A DNA stretch of 64,000 nt from an uncultured Eubacteriales bacterium (GTDB lineage: Bacteria > Bacillota > Clostridia > Lachnospirales > Lachnospiraceae). Positions 28,266 through 37,488 of this stretch are shown here, in pieces. The stretch spans positions 115,318 through 179,317 of the forward strand of contig OMWY01000009.1 in assembly GCA_900314885.1 (NCBI GenBank), written 5' to 3'. Positions within the stretch are counted from its first letter, which is position 1, and each line of letters opens with the position of its first letter. The position numbers and the translations under genes are program-made. Below the pieces are notes generated by a model that searched no databases, had not been told where the DNA came from, and saw only the letters and a program-made list of their open reading frames with translations.

Positions 28266-29575
28266 AAAATTATCGGGTAAAATGTATATACGGAACCAAT
28301 AAAAACATTCGAGTGAGGGTGCCGGGGAGTAAGAGCATTACGAACCGGGCTCTCCTTGTCGCTGCTGTTGCTTCAGGGACTTCGGTAATAAAGAACGCTT
28401 TATTTTCTAGGGATTCAGAGGATTTAATTAATTGCCTTAGGATTCTCGGAATAGAAATTAAGGCTGATAGTGAGAAAAAGGAAATTACCGTAAAGGGGTG
28501 CGGTGGCACTATTCCAAATAAAAGAGCTAAAATAAATGTCGGTAGCGCCGGAACCGCAGCGAGATTTATTACTGCCCTCCTCGCTGTAAGCGGAGGCGAA
28601 TACGAGCTTGACGCTTCCGATCAGATGAGGAAACGCCCCATGAAGCCCCTTCTTGATGCTCTTATTAATTCGGGAGTAAAAATAATATATCATGGCGAAG
28701 AGGGACATTTTCCTTTTTATATGGATTCCCGTGGATTTAAGGGGAATAAAATTACTATTGATATAGGAGTCTCAAGCCAGTTCTTATCGGGACTTCTAAT
28801 GGCGGGTCCATTAAGAAATGGTGGACTTACGATAGAATTAACGGGCACAAGAAAGTCTCTTCCCTACGTGGAAATGACGGCGAGTGTGATGGAGAGCTTC
28901 GGAGTTAAGGCAATTAATTCTTCGGAAAATGAATGGTCAGTTCCGGAAGCTTCTTATATGGCCTGTGATTATCCGGTAGAACCTGATATTTCGGCGGCCT
29001 GTTATTTTTACGCGGCGGCTGAGATACTTGGAACAAGGGCGCTTGTCGAAGGAGTACACTCTGACGGCATGCAGGGGGATATTAAGTTTTTATCTGTATT
29101 GAGAGAGCTTGGGGCAGAAATTAAAGATGGGCCTGAAGGAATAGAAGTAACCGGGCCTGTAAATGGTGAATTTAAGGGCGGCACATTTGATTTAAATGAT
29201 TTTTCCGACCAGGCATTAACCCTTGCGGCAGTTTCTGCTTTCGCTAAAAGCCCGGTTCGTATAACCGGAATAGGTCACATAAGGGCTCAGGAGTGCGACA
29301 GGATAAACGCTATAGTTACAAATATGAAGGCATTAAATGTTCCTGTAACGGAAGGCAGCGATTATGTAATAATAGGAAGTGGAGATAAGGCTTCCGGGGA
29401 AGATTATATAGAGGGTGATGATGTAATTATTAATTCTTATAATGACCACCGTGTAGCCATGTCATTCGCGATAGCAGGGTTAAGGAAAAAAGGAATAATA
29501 ATAGATAATCCGGACTGCTCGGCGAAGACCTTCGCGGATTTTTTTGATATTTTGGATGAAATAACAGGAGAGTGA
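28262..29575 (+). CDS. aroA: 3-phosphoshikimate 1-carboxyvinyltransferase (EPSP synthase)
   Basis: 437 residues starting in an ATGA overlap. It shows VPGSKSITNRALL (shikimate-3-phosphate Lys and Ser), VGSAGTAARFITALL, MRKRPMKPL, ISSQFLSGLLMAGP-like (VSSQFLSGLLMAGP), the catalytic DFSDQALTLA and HIRAQECDRINA, and SYNDHRVAMSFA. All main active-site segments are present and the length is normal. It transfers enolpyruvyl from PEP in chorismate synthesis. Sitting alone among one-carbon genes is unusual. Confidence 0.97.
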   Translation: MKNYRVKCIYGTNKNIRVRVPGSKSITNRALLVAAVASGTSVIKNALFSRDSEDLINCLRILGIEIKADSEKKEITVKGCGGTIPNKRAKINVGSAGTAARFITALLAVSGGEYELDASDQMRKRPMKPLLDALINSGVKIIYHGEEGHFPFYMDSRGFKGNKITIDIGVSSQFLSGLLMAGPLRNGGLTIELTGTRKSLPYVEMTASVMESFGVKAINSSENEWSVPEASYMACDYPVEPDISAACYFYAAAEILGTRALVEGVHSDGMQGDIKFLSVLRELGAEIKDGPEGIEVTGPVNGEFKGGTFDLNDFSDQALTLAAVSAFAKSPVRITGIGHIRAQECDRINAIVTNMKALNVPVTEGSDYVIIGSGDKASGEDYIEGDDVIINSYNDHRVAMSFAIAGLRKKGIIIDNPDCSAKTFADFFDILDEITGE

Positions 29576-29577
29576 CC

Positions 29578-30462
29578 ATGAATATAGAGAACTTACTTTC
29601 TAATAAAAAAGTATTATTTTCTATGGAAGTATTTCCGCCAAAGAAGGCGGGAAGCGTAGAAACTGTCTATAAATCTATCTATGGCTTAAGGAGTCTTGCG
29701 CCTGATTTTATTAGCGTAACCTATGGGGCAGGCGGCAGTACCACGCAGCGTGAGAAGACGGTTGAAATAGCTTCATTAATTAAATCGGAATACGCTATAG
29801 AACCTGTGTGCCACCTGACCTGTATCGGGGCTACGAAGCAGGAAATCAGAGAAAAGCTTTCCGATATGAAGAAAAACGGAATTACAAATGTGCTTGCTCT
29901 GAGGGGAGATATGAGTCCTGAGGGAAGCCGAGGAAATGATTTTGCTCATTCGTCTGACCTCGCAGGATTTATTCACGAGGAGGATCCTGAATTTCATATT
30001 ATGGGAGCCTGCTATCCGGAAAAGCATCCGGCGGCAGCATCAATGGATGAGGATATAAAAAATCTTCACATTAAGATAGATGCGGGAGTGAGCCACCTGA
30101 TCACGCAGCTTTTTTTTGATAACGAGAATTTTTATGCTTTTATGGATAAGCTTCATAAGGAAGGGATAGATGTTCCTGTCGAGGCGGGAATTATGCCGGT
30201 TACGAATAAGGGACAGATAGAGCGTATGGTAACCATGTGTGGGGCTACGATTCCGCCTAAAATGCAGTCACTTATAGATAAGTTTGGCGACGACAATGAC
30301 TGTATGAAAAAAGCGGGAATAGATTACGCCATAGAGCAGATAGATGAGCTGCTTGCCTACGGCGTGCGGGGCATCCACCTCTACTCCATGAACCAGGTGG
30401 ATACAACCAAGGAAATTACTGAAGCGGTTATGCCTTTAATTAATCATATTAATAATAATTAA
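29578..30462 (+). CDS. metF: Methylenetetrahydrofolate reductase
   Basis: 294 residues from ATG 29578, seven bases after AGGAG; a GTG at 29572 overlaps aroA. TIM-barrel FAD enzyme: FSMEVFPPKK with catalytic Glu, DFISVTYGAGGST, HLTCIG, NVLALRGD, GACYPEKHP and ITQLFFDNENFY. It reduces 5,10-methylene-THF to 5-methyl-THF, the methyl donor for the methionine synthase encoded two genes downstream. Confidence 0.96.
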   Translation: MNIENLLSNKKVLFSMEVFPPKKAGSVETVYKSIYGLRSLAPDFISVTYGAGGSTTQREKTVEIASLIKSEYAIEPVCHLTCIGATKQEIREKLSDMKKNGITNVLALRGDMSPEGSRGNDFAHSSDLAGFIHEEDPEFHIMGACYPEKHPAAASMDEDIKNLHIKIDAGVSHLITQLFFDNENFYAFMDKLHKEGIDVPVEAGIMPVTNKGQIERMVTMCGATIPPKMQSLIDKFGDDNDCMKKAGIDYAIEQIDELLAYGVRGIHLYSMNQVDTTKEITEAVMPLINHINNN

Positions 30463-30481
30463 TTTATTTGGGATAAATATT

Positions 30482-31162
30482 TTGGAAGAAATAAAATCAT
30501 TAAATAAAAAAGAAGCGCTATTGTATATGGGCTATCGGGGCAGTGAAATCCCTGATAGCCTTGATAAAATGATAGACGACTGCCTTGATGAGACCTTGCA
30601 GCTGATGGAGCCTCGGGCGGTAATAAGACACTATAAGCTCGATAAGTCAGATAATAAGGGAATAAAAATAATCGGTACCAATATTATGCTTACCGGTGAG
30701 AGTATAAGAAAGCACTTAATTTATTCCGATGAAATATTTTTATTTTCTACGACTGTCGGAAATGAAATAGAGAAAAATATCAGAAAAAACATGGCCTCTG
30801 ACCCGGCAAGGGGAGTGATCCTTGACTCCTGCGGGTCTGTTGCGGTTGAAGCGGTGACCCAGGCGGCGGAGGATGAATGCTCTGCCGCTGCCGCAAAGGC
30901 CGGCCTCAATATCACCTGGCGCTTCGGCCCGGGCTATGGAGACCTCCCTATAGATATTCAGAGGGATATAATTCGTGAGCTTGACGCTACCACTAAGATA
31001 GGTGTCACGGTAAATCTTGATTCACTTCTGTCTCCATCGAAGTCAGAGACCGCCATAATAGGCCTTATGAACCAGGGGCGGGAACTAAGAGGAAGCTCCT
31101 GCGATATTTGCAGGTTTAAGGAGACCTGTAATATAAAAGCGCATGGAGCGAAATGTCATTAA
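30482..31162 (+). CDS. Methionine synthase reactivation-domain protein (stand-alone)
   Basis: 226 residues from a TTG with a weak ribosome site (GGGAT). It matches the C-terminal AdoMet-binding activation domain of MetH: RFGPGYGDLPIDIQ, the VTVNLDSLLSPSKSET region, and a Cys-rich end CDICRFKETCN. In E. coli this domain is fused to MetH; here it is separate, just before a MetH lacking it. It would rebind oxidised cob(II)alamin enzyme for reductive methylation. Confidence 0.88.
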   Translation: MEEIKSLNKKEALLYMGYRGSEIPDSLDKMIDDCLDETLQLMEPRAVIRHYKLDKSDNKGIKIIGTNIMLTGESIRKHLIYSDEIFLFSTTVGNEIEKNIRKNMASDPARGVILDSCGSVAVEAVTQAAEDECSAAAAKAGLNITWRFGPGYGDLPIDIQRDIIRELDATTKIGVTVNLDSLLSPSKSETAIIGLMNQGRELRGSSCDICRFKETCNIKAHGAKCH

Positions 31163-31175
31163 TGGGGGGATATAA

Positions 31176-33614
31176 ATGCCAAAAATAACCTTGCTTGACG
31201 GTGCTATGGGCACTATGATTCAGGCGGCAGGAGTTAAGGTTCCGGCCGTTCCTGAGGAATTAAATATTACTCACCCTGAATTAATAGAGGGAATTCAGAA
31301 AAAATATGTAGAAGCCGGTTCTGATGTTATTTACGCGAATACATTTACGGCTAACAGATATAAGGCTTCTCGCGGAAAATATTCCGTCGATGAATTAATT
31401 ACCGCAGGAATAAATATAGCTAAAAACGCGACTAAAGGGACAAAGACGAAAGTCGCTCTTGATATAGGCCCTATCGGCCGTCTCCTTCTTCCGAACGGGG
31501 ATTTATCATTTGCCGAAGCTTACGATATGTATAAGGAAATGCTTATTGCGGGCGCTAAGGCGGGAGCCGATTTAGTAGTATTCGAGACGAGCACTGACCT
31601 TCTTGAGATGAAGGCCGCTGTTCTTGCGGCGAAAGAAAATACTGATCTTCCTATCTGGAGCACTATGACCTTCGAGGAAAACGGCAGGACATTTACAGGG
31701 GTAAGTGTCGCTTCCATGGCTGTCACCTTATCGGCCCTTGATGTGGACGCCTTGGGGATAAATTGTTCAATCGGTCCCGATAAAATGCTTCCTAATGTGG
31801 AAGAATTAATGCGATATACGGATAAGCCTGTCATAGTTAAGCCAAACGCGGGGCTCCCTGATTTAATAACGGGCGGATATGATATAGGCGCCGATGATTT
31901 CGCCGAATATATGAAGCCGATAATTGAATGTGGCGTTTCGATAATTGGCGGCTGCTGTGGCAGCGATCCTGTATTTATTCGGAAATTAAGGGGAGTTATT
32001 GACGAGAATCCGGAGATTAGACCTCGTAAGGTAGATGCTGACCACTCCGATATGGCTGATAAGGCTGTGCTTGCAAGCTCTTCACAGGTTGTTGTTGTCG
32101 ACAGGCCTCGTGTTGTGGGCGAGAGAATAAATCCGACCGGAAAGAAATTATTTAAAGAGGCCTTAAAGAAGCACGATATTTCTTATATATGCGGAAAGGC
32201 CGTCGAGCAGGTAAATGGCGGGGCGGATATTCTCGATGTAAATGTCGGTCTTCCTGAAATAGACGAAAAGGCCATGATGGTGGATGTCGTGACTGAGCTT
32301 CAGGGTGTGGTTGACGCGCCACTGCAGCTAGATTCGACTGAGCCTGCAGTGCTTGAGGCCGCGCTACGCATTTACAACGGAAAGCCGCTTGTAAATTCGG
32401 TAAACGGTAAAAAGGAGGTTTATTCGGCTATATTACCGCTTGTAAAAAAATACGGGGCTTCCGTAATCGGCCTTACGATTGATGAGTCGGGAATTCCCGA
32501 TAAGGCTGAGGATCGCTTTAAAATAGCGGAAAAAATAGTTAACGCAGCCAAGGAATATGGAATTTCCGAAAAGGATATTTATATAGACTGCCTTGTAATG
32601 TCCGCTTCGGTTAAGCAGGCTGAGGTGCGTGAGACCTTAAAGGCTGTTTCTATGGTTAAGGAAAAATTACACGTCCACACCCTCCTTGGCGTTTCAAATA
32701 TTTCCTTCGGACTTCCTATAAGGGAATATATTAATACATCATTTTTAACAATGGCCCTTGCGGCAGGTCTTGATCTTCCTATCATGAACCCGAATAATGA
32801 GGCCATGATGGCGGCGGTTAAGTCTTTCAGGGTGTTATATAATATAGATGAAAATTGCGAGGACTACGTAAATTCATACGCGGGAAAAAGTCTTGCGGCA
32901 AATAAATTGGTAAGTAAGGATTCTGCGGTTTCAGGCAACGGAGCGGCAGCGGTCTCGGATACTTCCGGCTTAGATAATAAAGCAGGCTTATCAGATATCA
33001 TTATAGATAAGGTTCGCCATGGCTTAAAGAACGGAATAAGAGAAGATACAGCCGAATTATTAAAAACCATGCCTGTAATGGACGTCGTAAATAATGTTCT
33101 TATTCACGCACTTGACCTGGTGGGTGATGATTACGAGAAGAATATTATTTTCCTCCCCCAGCTCCTTCAGGCAGCCGGCGCGGCCCAGGAGGCATTTGAC
33201 GTAATTAAAACAAGTCTATCAAAATCCGACGCTGAGCAGACTAAAAAGGGAACAATTGTTATCTGTACAGTGAAGGGTGATATTCACGATATAGGCAAAA
33301 ATATCGTGAAGGTAATTCTTGAAAATTATGGTTATGATGTTATAGATCTCGGTAAGGATGTTCCTGAAGAGGCCGTGGTGGAGGCCGCGAAGAAATATAA
33401 TGCCGGTCTTGTAGGCCTCTCCGCTCTTATGACTACAACAGTTGTAAATATGGACACCACCATAAAGGCCATAAAGGCTGCCGGACTCACATGCAAAATT
33501 ATGGTTGGCGGAGCCGTCATGACACCTGAATACGCCAAGCAGATCCACGCCGACTATTACGCCAAAGACGCCAAAATGTCAGCAGACATCGCGAAGGAAG
33601 TGTTTGGAAAGTAA
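31176..33614 (+). CDS. metH: Cobalamin-dependent methionine synthase lacking the activation domain
   Basis: 812 residues after GGGGGG. Order: homocysteine-binding barrel about 1-285 with zinc cysteines (GINCS, GGCCGSDP), pterin-binding barrel about 305-560 (VVGERINPTGKKLFKEAL, DVNVGLPEID), a Ser/Ala-rich connector, the B12 cap, and the B12 domain about 680-812 with DIHDIGKNI, His704 being the lower cobalt ligand. It methylates homocysteine using methyl-THF from MetF. The fourth module is supplied in trans by the preceding gene. Confidence 0.95.
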   Translation: MPKITLLDGAMGTMIQAAGVKVPAVPEELNITHPELIEGIQKKYVEAGSDVIYANTFTANRYKASRGKYSVDELITAGINIAKNATKGTKTKVALDIGPIGRLLLPNGDLSFAEAYDMYKEMLIAGAKAGADLVVFETSTDLLEMKAAVLAAKENTDLPIWSTMTFEENGRTFTGVSVASMAVTLSALDVDALGINCSIGPDKMLPNVEELMRYTDKPVIVKPNAGLPDLITGGYDIGADDFAEYMKPIIECGVSIIGGCCGSDPVFIRKLRGVIDENPEIRPRKVDADHSDMADKAVLASSSQVVVVDRPRVVGERINPTGKKLFKEALKKHDISYICGKAVEQVNGGADILDVNVGLPEIDEKAMMVDVVTELQGVVDAPLQLDSTEPAVLEAALRIYNGKPLVNSVNGKKEVYSAILPLVKKYGASVIGLTIDESGIPDKAEDRFKIAEKIVNAAKEYGISEKDIYIDCLVMSASVKQAEVRETLKAVSMVKEKLHVHTLLGVSNISFGLPIREYINTSFLTMALAAGLDLPIMNPNNEAMMAAVKSFRVLYNIDENCEDYVNSYAGKSLAANKLVSKDSAVSGNGAAAVSDTSGLDNKAGLSDIIIDKVRHGLKNGIREDTAELLKTMPVMDVVNNVLIHALDLVGDDYEKNIIFLPQLLQAAGAAQEAFDVIKTSLSKSDAEQTKKGTIVICTVKGDIHDIGKNIVKVILENYGYDVIDLGKDVPEEAVVEAAKKYNAGLVGLSALMTTTVVNMDTTIKAIKAAGLTCKIMVGGAVMTPEYAKQIHADYYAKDAKMSADIAKEVFGK

Positions 33615-33640
33615 GATAGATTATACTATTTACAAATATT

Positions 33641-33671
33641 AACAGTCACTGTGAAAATGGTGGCTGTTTTT
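33641..33671 (+). terminator. Terminator of the metH operon
   Basis: AACAGTCAC / GTGGCTGTT stem (one G-T pair) followed by a T run interrupted by A. Confidence 0.75.
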
Positions 33672-33703
33672 AATGTCAAATTTATAAAATGATATTATCG
33701 GAG

Positions 33704-33715
33704 GAAAACGTTTCC
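33704..33715. promoter_or_regulatory. LacI/GalR-family operator 1
   Basis: GAAAACGTTTCC fits GNAANCGNTTNC at every fixed position. It lies 130 bases upstream of the -35 box and may bind the LacI-type protein encoded at 36454. Confidence 0.6.
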
Positions 33716-33821
33716 TAATAAAACCCGTAAAAATTAAACATGTTTGCAACCAACCTGATAAATTTGTGCAATATGCACAAATAATTGCCCATAAAATTGA
33801 TAAAAAAGCATCCTAAACAAG

Positions 33822-33833
33822 GAAACCGATTAC
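33822..33833. promoter_or_regulatory. LacI/GalR-family operator 2
   Basis: GAAACCGATTAC fits GNAANCGNTTNC at every fixed position. It ends 11 bases before the -35 and is 118 bp from operator 1. Confidence 0.6.
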
Positions 33834-33844
33834 CCAATTTGCCG

Positions 33845-33873
33845 TTGACTACGCTATTATTTTGATTTATTAT
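33845..33873 (+). promoter_or_regulatory. Promoter of the starch/cyclodextrin operon
   Basis: TTGACT (33845-33850), 17 bases, TATTAT (33868-33873), with an alternative TATAAA three bases later. Confidence 0.7.
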
Positions 33874-33936
33874 AAAATCATCAGCTGATGGAACTATATA
33901 AACATTAAACTGTGTATTGTTAATTTGGAGGTTTAT

Positions 33937-34728
33937 ATGAAACAATTTCTAAAAAAGCTGGGGATGCTTTTTAGTGTATTAGCCCTTATTGTGTTTGTGA
34001 TGCCGACTACGTTAACGTTTGCTGAAGATGTTGATCGTATTGCGATACACGTACAGACACCGGGTGATTGGAAAAATCCTTGTGCATGGGCATGGAACGA
34101 GGATGGAACTAATGCGTTTGAGGCGTGGCCTGGAGAGGAATTTGACAGCGATGTAGATAATGAGGGCTGGTATTATATTTGGGTGCCTTCTTATGCGAAT
34201 CATCTTATTGTGAATGCGAATAATGGCGGAGTACAGACTGAGGAGATTGTCCTCGATTCCGGAAAAGAAAGCTGGATTACGGTGAATGATGACAAATCTG
34301 TTGATGTCTCGTATGACGCCAAAACAACAGGAGATACACCTGAATATGTTGCTAAATTTGCTGTTCACGCAAAGGTAGATGAGTCATGGAAAAATCCTTG
34401 CCTATGGGCATGGTCGGCACCAGATGGAAAGAATGTATTTGAATCGTGGCCGGGTAAGTCTATGACATACTCTGAAGATAGTGGGTGGTATACCGAAAAA
34501 GTACCGGAATGGGTAAATTCAGTAATAATAAATGGCAATAATGGAGAGGTTCAGACAGAGGATCTATCAATTGATCCTTCTGAGATATGGATAACGGTTG
34601 ACAAAGATGGCAAAGCTGACTATAGCTATGTAGATCCGGATAAGGCGGATGTACCTAATATAAAGGTATATGTGAAAGCACCGTCTGATTGGAGCAATCC
34701 AAATCTTTGGGCATGGGGTGAAAAATGA
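33937..34728 (+). CDS. Secreted orphan starch-binding protein with two and a half CBM26 modules
   Basis: 263 residues from ATG 33937 after GGAGG. Signal peptide about 1-29. Two CBM26-like modules follow (about 33-120 and 140-225), each with a W.NPC.WAW core, an F.WPG turn and an N.NNG.VQTE loop (NANNGGVQTEE, NGNNGEVQTED). A third begins (VKAPSDWSNPNLWAWG) and stops at once. No catalytic domain is attached, so this is probably the remaining N-terminus of a starch-binding amylase. It could still act as a secreted starch binder. The stop overlaps the next start. Confidence 0.8.
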   Translation: MKQFLKKLGMLFSVLALIVFVMPTTLTFAEDVDRIAIHVQTPGDWKNPCAWAWNEDGTNAFEAWPGEEFDSDVDNEGWYYIWVPSYANHLIVNANNGGVQTEEIVLDSGKESWITVNDDKSVDVSYDAKTTGDTPEYVAKFAVHAKVDESWKNPCLWAWSAPDGKNVFESWPGKSMTYSEDSGWYTEKVPEWVNSVIINGNNGEVQTEDLSIDPSEIWITVDKDGKADYSYVDPDKADVPNIKVYVKAPSDWSNPNLWAWGEK

Positions 34729-36443
34729 ACAAAAGTGCAATTTTACATATTCCAATGTCACAATATGCTTTCGGATTGGATGAGAAAACAGTAGTAATAA
34801 GGTTAAGAACAGCGGCAGGAGACTTACAGTGCTGTAATCTTTATTATGGAGATAGGGCGTGCAGAAAAACTCCTGTCGAATTTACAAAGATCGAAATGCG
34901 TCGCCTGTATACAACTGAAGATTTTGATTTTTATGAAGCTATAATAGAAAATTGCTATAAACGGTTGTGCTATTACTTTGAGCTGATTGACGAAAAAGAA
35001 TCATTGCTTTTCTATGGCGATCAGTTTGAACATGAAACTGTTGATGATCGTTCCGAGTACTTTCAATTGCCATTTAATCACAGAGCTGATATAGTATCCG
35101 TACCGGAGTGGGCAAAACATGCTGTATTCTATAATATATTTCCTGATAGTTTCGCCACTGGGAAAAGGTTTATAAGTGGTAAATCGACAGAGAAAGAATG
35201 GAATGGAGAAATTACCAGAGGATTATTGGGAGGTACAATCAAAGGGATCACTGAAAATATAGATTATATTAAAGGGCTTGGAGCAAATGCTATATACATA
35301 AATCCTATTTTTGTCGCCGGCGAATATCATAAATATGATTTGCTCGATTATTATCACATTGATCCTTGTTTGGGCACTAATGAGGACTTTGCGGAGTTGG
35401 TTGCAAAATGTCATAATGAGGGAATAAGAGTTGTCATAGACGGAGTATTTAACCATTGCGGCTGGAGATTTTTCGCTTTCGATGATGTAGTTAGAAATGG
35501 AGAAAAGTCTAGATACAGAGATTGGTTTTATGGACTAAAGTTTCCGGTTATAAGACCTGATGACCCAGAGGCATATCCTAACTATGAATGTTTTGGGTAT
35601 GAACGTTTAATGCCGAAATTGAATATGGAAAATCCTGAAACAAAGGAGTATTTTTGCAACGTTGGAAAATATTGGATTGAAAACTTTCATATCGATGGCT
35701 GGCGTCTTGATGTCGCAAGTGAGATCAATGATGAATTCTGGAGGGAATTTAGAAATACGGTTAAAAAAGCAAACCCTGAGGTCCTGCTTATAGGCGAAAT
35801 CTGGGAGAGCGCAAATCATTGGCTGGATGGAACTATGTTTGACTCTTCAATGAATTATGATTTTAGGCGGCACTGCAAGAGATTTTTTGCCGAAGAAAAA
35901 GATGACGCAGCACGATTTAATGAAAGAGTAGTAAATATGCTAACAAGATATCGTAGTCAGACTATTCAGGTTCAGCTTAATGTTCTTGACAGCCATGATG
36001 TTAGTCGGTTTTTATCCGTATGTGGCGAAAGCATAGAAAATTATAAGTTGGCACTGCTTTTTCAGATGACTTTTCCGGGAATGCCTATGTTATTTTACGG
36101 AGACGAATGTGGACTTACCGGTATTATCGAGAAGGATTATAGGAGACCTATGCAATGGAATAAAAAGATGTTATTGACTGATTATATTAAAACGCTTATA
36201 TCACTTAGAATCTCTCATGAGGCCTTGCAAGTTGGAAATTTTGAGGTGGTTGCTGCGAAACAAAATTCGAGAGTATATAAATATAGAAGATGCTTAAAAA
36301 AAGAAAATATACTTGTAGTGATAAATATGGATAATAATATGGTATCTCTTAATAGTAGTGAAATGAACGGAACTGTACTATTATCTGAGAAGTTATTAGA
36401 TGGAAAAATAGGCGGCAAAGGTTTTGCTGTAATCTCAGAATAA
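34725..36443 (+). CDS. Cytoplasmic GH13 enzyme, cyclomaltodextrinase/neopullulanase-like
   Basis: 572 residues without a signal peptide, in ATGA overlap with the CBM26 gene. An N-terminal CBM34-like domain (about 1-125) precedes the GH13 barrel: region I DGVFNHCG, region II DGWRLDVASE with nucleophile Asp329, region III LIGEIWE with Glu358 and region IV LDSHD with Asp425. The domain order and size match GH13_20 enzymes that open cyclodextrins and cut maltodextrins inside the cell. A CGTase remnant downstream supports a cyclodextrin role. Confidence 0.9.
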   Translation: MNKSAILHIPMSQYAFGLDEKTVVIRLRTAAGDLQCCNLYYGDRACRKTPVEFTKIEMRRLYTTEDFDFYEAIIENCYKRLCYYFELIDEKESLLFYGDQFEHETVDDRSEYFQLPFNHRADIVSVPEWAKHAVFYNIFPDSFATGKRFISGKSTEKEWNGEITRGLLGGTIKGITENIDYIKGLGANAIYINPIFVAGEYHKYDLLDYYHIDPCLGTNEDFAELVAKCHNEGIRVVIDGVFNHCGWRFFAFDDVVRNGEKSRYRDWFYGLKFPVIRPDDPEAYPNYECFGYERLMPKLNMENPETKEYFCNVGKYWIENFHIDGWRLDVASEINDEFWREFRNTVKKANPEVLLIGEIWESANHWLDGTMFDSSMNYDFRRHCKRFFAEEKDDAARFNERVVNMLTRYRSQTIQVQLNVLDSHDVSRFLSVCGESIENYKLALLFQMTFPGMPMLFYGDECGLTGIIEKDYRRPMQWNKKMLLTDYIKTLISLRISHEALQVGNFEVVAAKQNSRVYKYRRCLKKENILVVINMDNNMVSLNSSEMNGTVLLSEKLLDGKIGGKGFAVISE

Positions 36444-36453
36444 GGAAGAAAAA

Positions 36454-37488
36454 ATGGCTATTACTATTAAAGATGTGGCAAAGCTTGCCGGGACGTCTAC
36501 CGCGACCGTTTCTAAGGTGATGAATGGATCATATTCCATATCTGAAGCCACTGCGAATAAGGTTAAGCAGGCAATGGAGGAACTTGACTACCACCCTAAC
36601 GCAGTTGCGCGCATGTTTGCAAAGCAGTCAACCAAAACAGTAATTTTTTTAGCGACAATCGAGAAAAATTCAGGATACTCTAACCCGCAGCTTTTTGAAA
36701 TGATATGTGGGCTTGAACAAGCTTTATCTAATAAAAAGTATGCTTTGCTGATAAAGAATATATCTCCTGATGAGACACCTGATTATGTGGAAAATGCCAT
36801 GCAGTGCAGGATATGTGACGGCTTTGTAATTCATGCCTCTGTTATTTCAAAAAGGCTGGATAGTTTGTTCTTTGAACATGAGATACCACACATTGTGATA
36901 GGAACGCCAAATTTTAAAAGCCATTTTTGCTGGATAGATATTGACAATCGTCTGGCAGGTGAAATGGCTATAACCCATTTATTCAGAAAAGGATATCAGC
37001 GTCCTGCATACATTGGCGGGAAGGAGGATGATAATATATCAAATCACCGTTTGGAGGGTATTATTTCAGTATTTGAAAAGCATTCGGTGAATTTTGATGA
37101 GAGATTAATTAAAAGAGGTGAATCTGAGCCTGACAACGGTTATAATTCGACTTTGGAAATATTAGGCAAATATAATTGCGTAGATTCTATTATTTGTGCT
37201 AATAATTATATAACTTATGGATGCGTTCAGGCACTTATTGAAAGAAAAGTGAATATACCCGGTGATATTGGAGTAATTACTTTTGATGATTATCCTTTTT
37301 CTAAGGTATTAAGACCTCAGATATCGGTTGTTGATATAGATGTATTTGATGTAGGTGTTCAGGCTGGGAAATATATATTACATAAAATAAAAAAGCCAAA
37401 TACCTATGTTCAATCTTATATTACTGTACCGGTACTGATTGAGAGAGAATCAACAAATAAACGGGAGACCAGATTGAGGAAAATCTAG
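36454..37488 (+). CDS. LacI-family transcriptional regulator
   Basis: 344 residues after AAGGAAG. N-terminal HTH TIKDVAKLAGTSTATVSKVM with hinge helix HPNAVARMFA, then a periplasmic-binding-like sensor domain (ending GVITFDDYPFSKVLRPQ). It follows the GH13 gene by ten bases and probably controls the locus through the two operators at 33704 and 33822; maltodextrin or cyclodextrin as inducer is inference. Confidence 0.94.
   Translation: MAITIKDVAKLAGTSTATVSKVMNGSYSISEATANKVKQAMEELDYHPNAVARMFAKQSTKTVIFLATIEKNSGYSNPQLFEMICGLEQALSNKKYALLIKNISPDETPDYVENAMQCRICDGFVIHASVISKRLDSLFFEHEIPHIVIGTPNFKSHFCWIDIDNRLAGEMAITHLFRKGYQRPAYIGGKEDDNISNHRLEGIISVFEKHSVNFDERLIKRGESEPDNGYNSTLEILGKYNCVDSIICANNYITYGCVQALIERKVNIPGDIGVITFDDYPFSKVLRPQISVVDIDVFDVGVQAGKYILHKIKKPNTYVQSYITVPVLIERESTNKRETRLRKI

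Larger units (their letters stand above)
33615..33936 (+). other. Regulatory intergenic region before the starch locus
   Basis: No gene is seen. The 322 bp hold the metH terminator, two LacI-type operators, a promoter and an ATCAGCTGAT palindrome at 33879-33888. Composition is AT-richer than the metH operon. Confidence 0.6.

Noticed and set aside
30463..31175. Cobalamin or SAM riboswitch controlling metH
   Set aside because: Gaps in this operon are 20 bases or less, leaving no room for a riboswitch; none was seen before arcC either.
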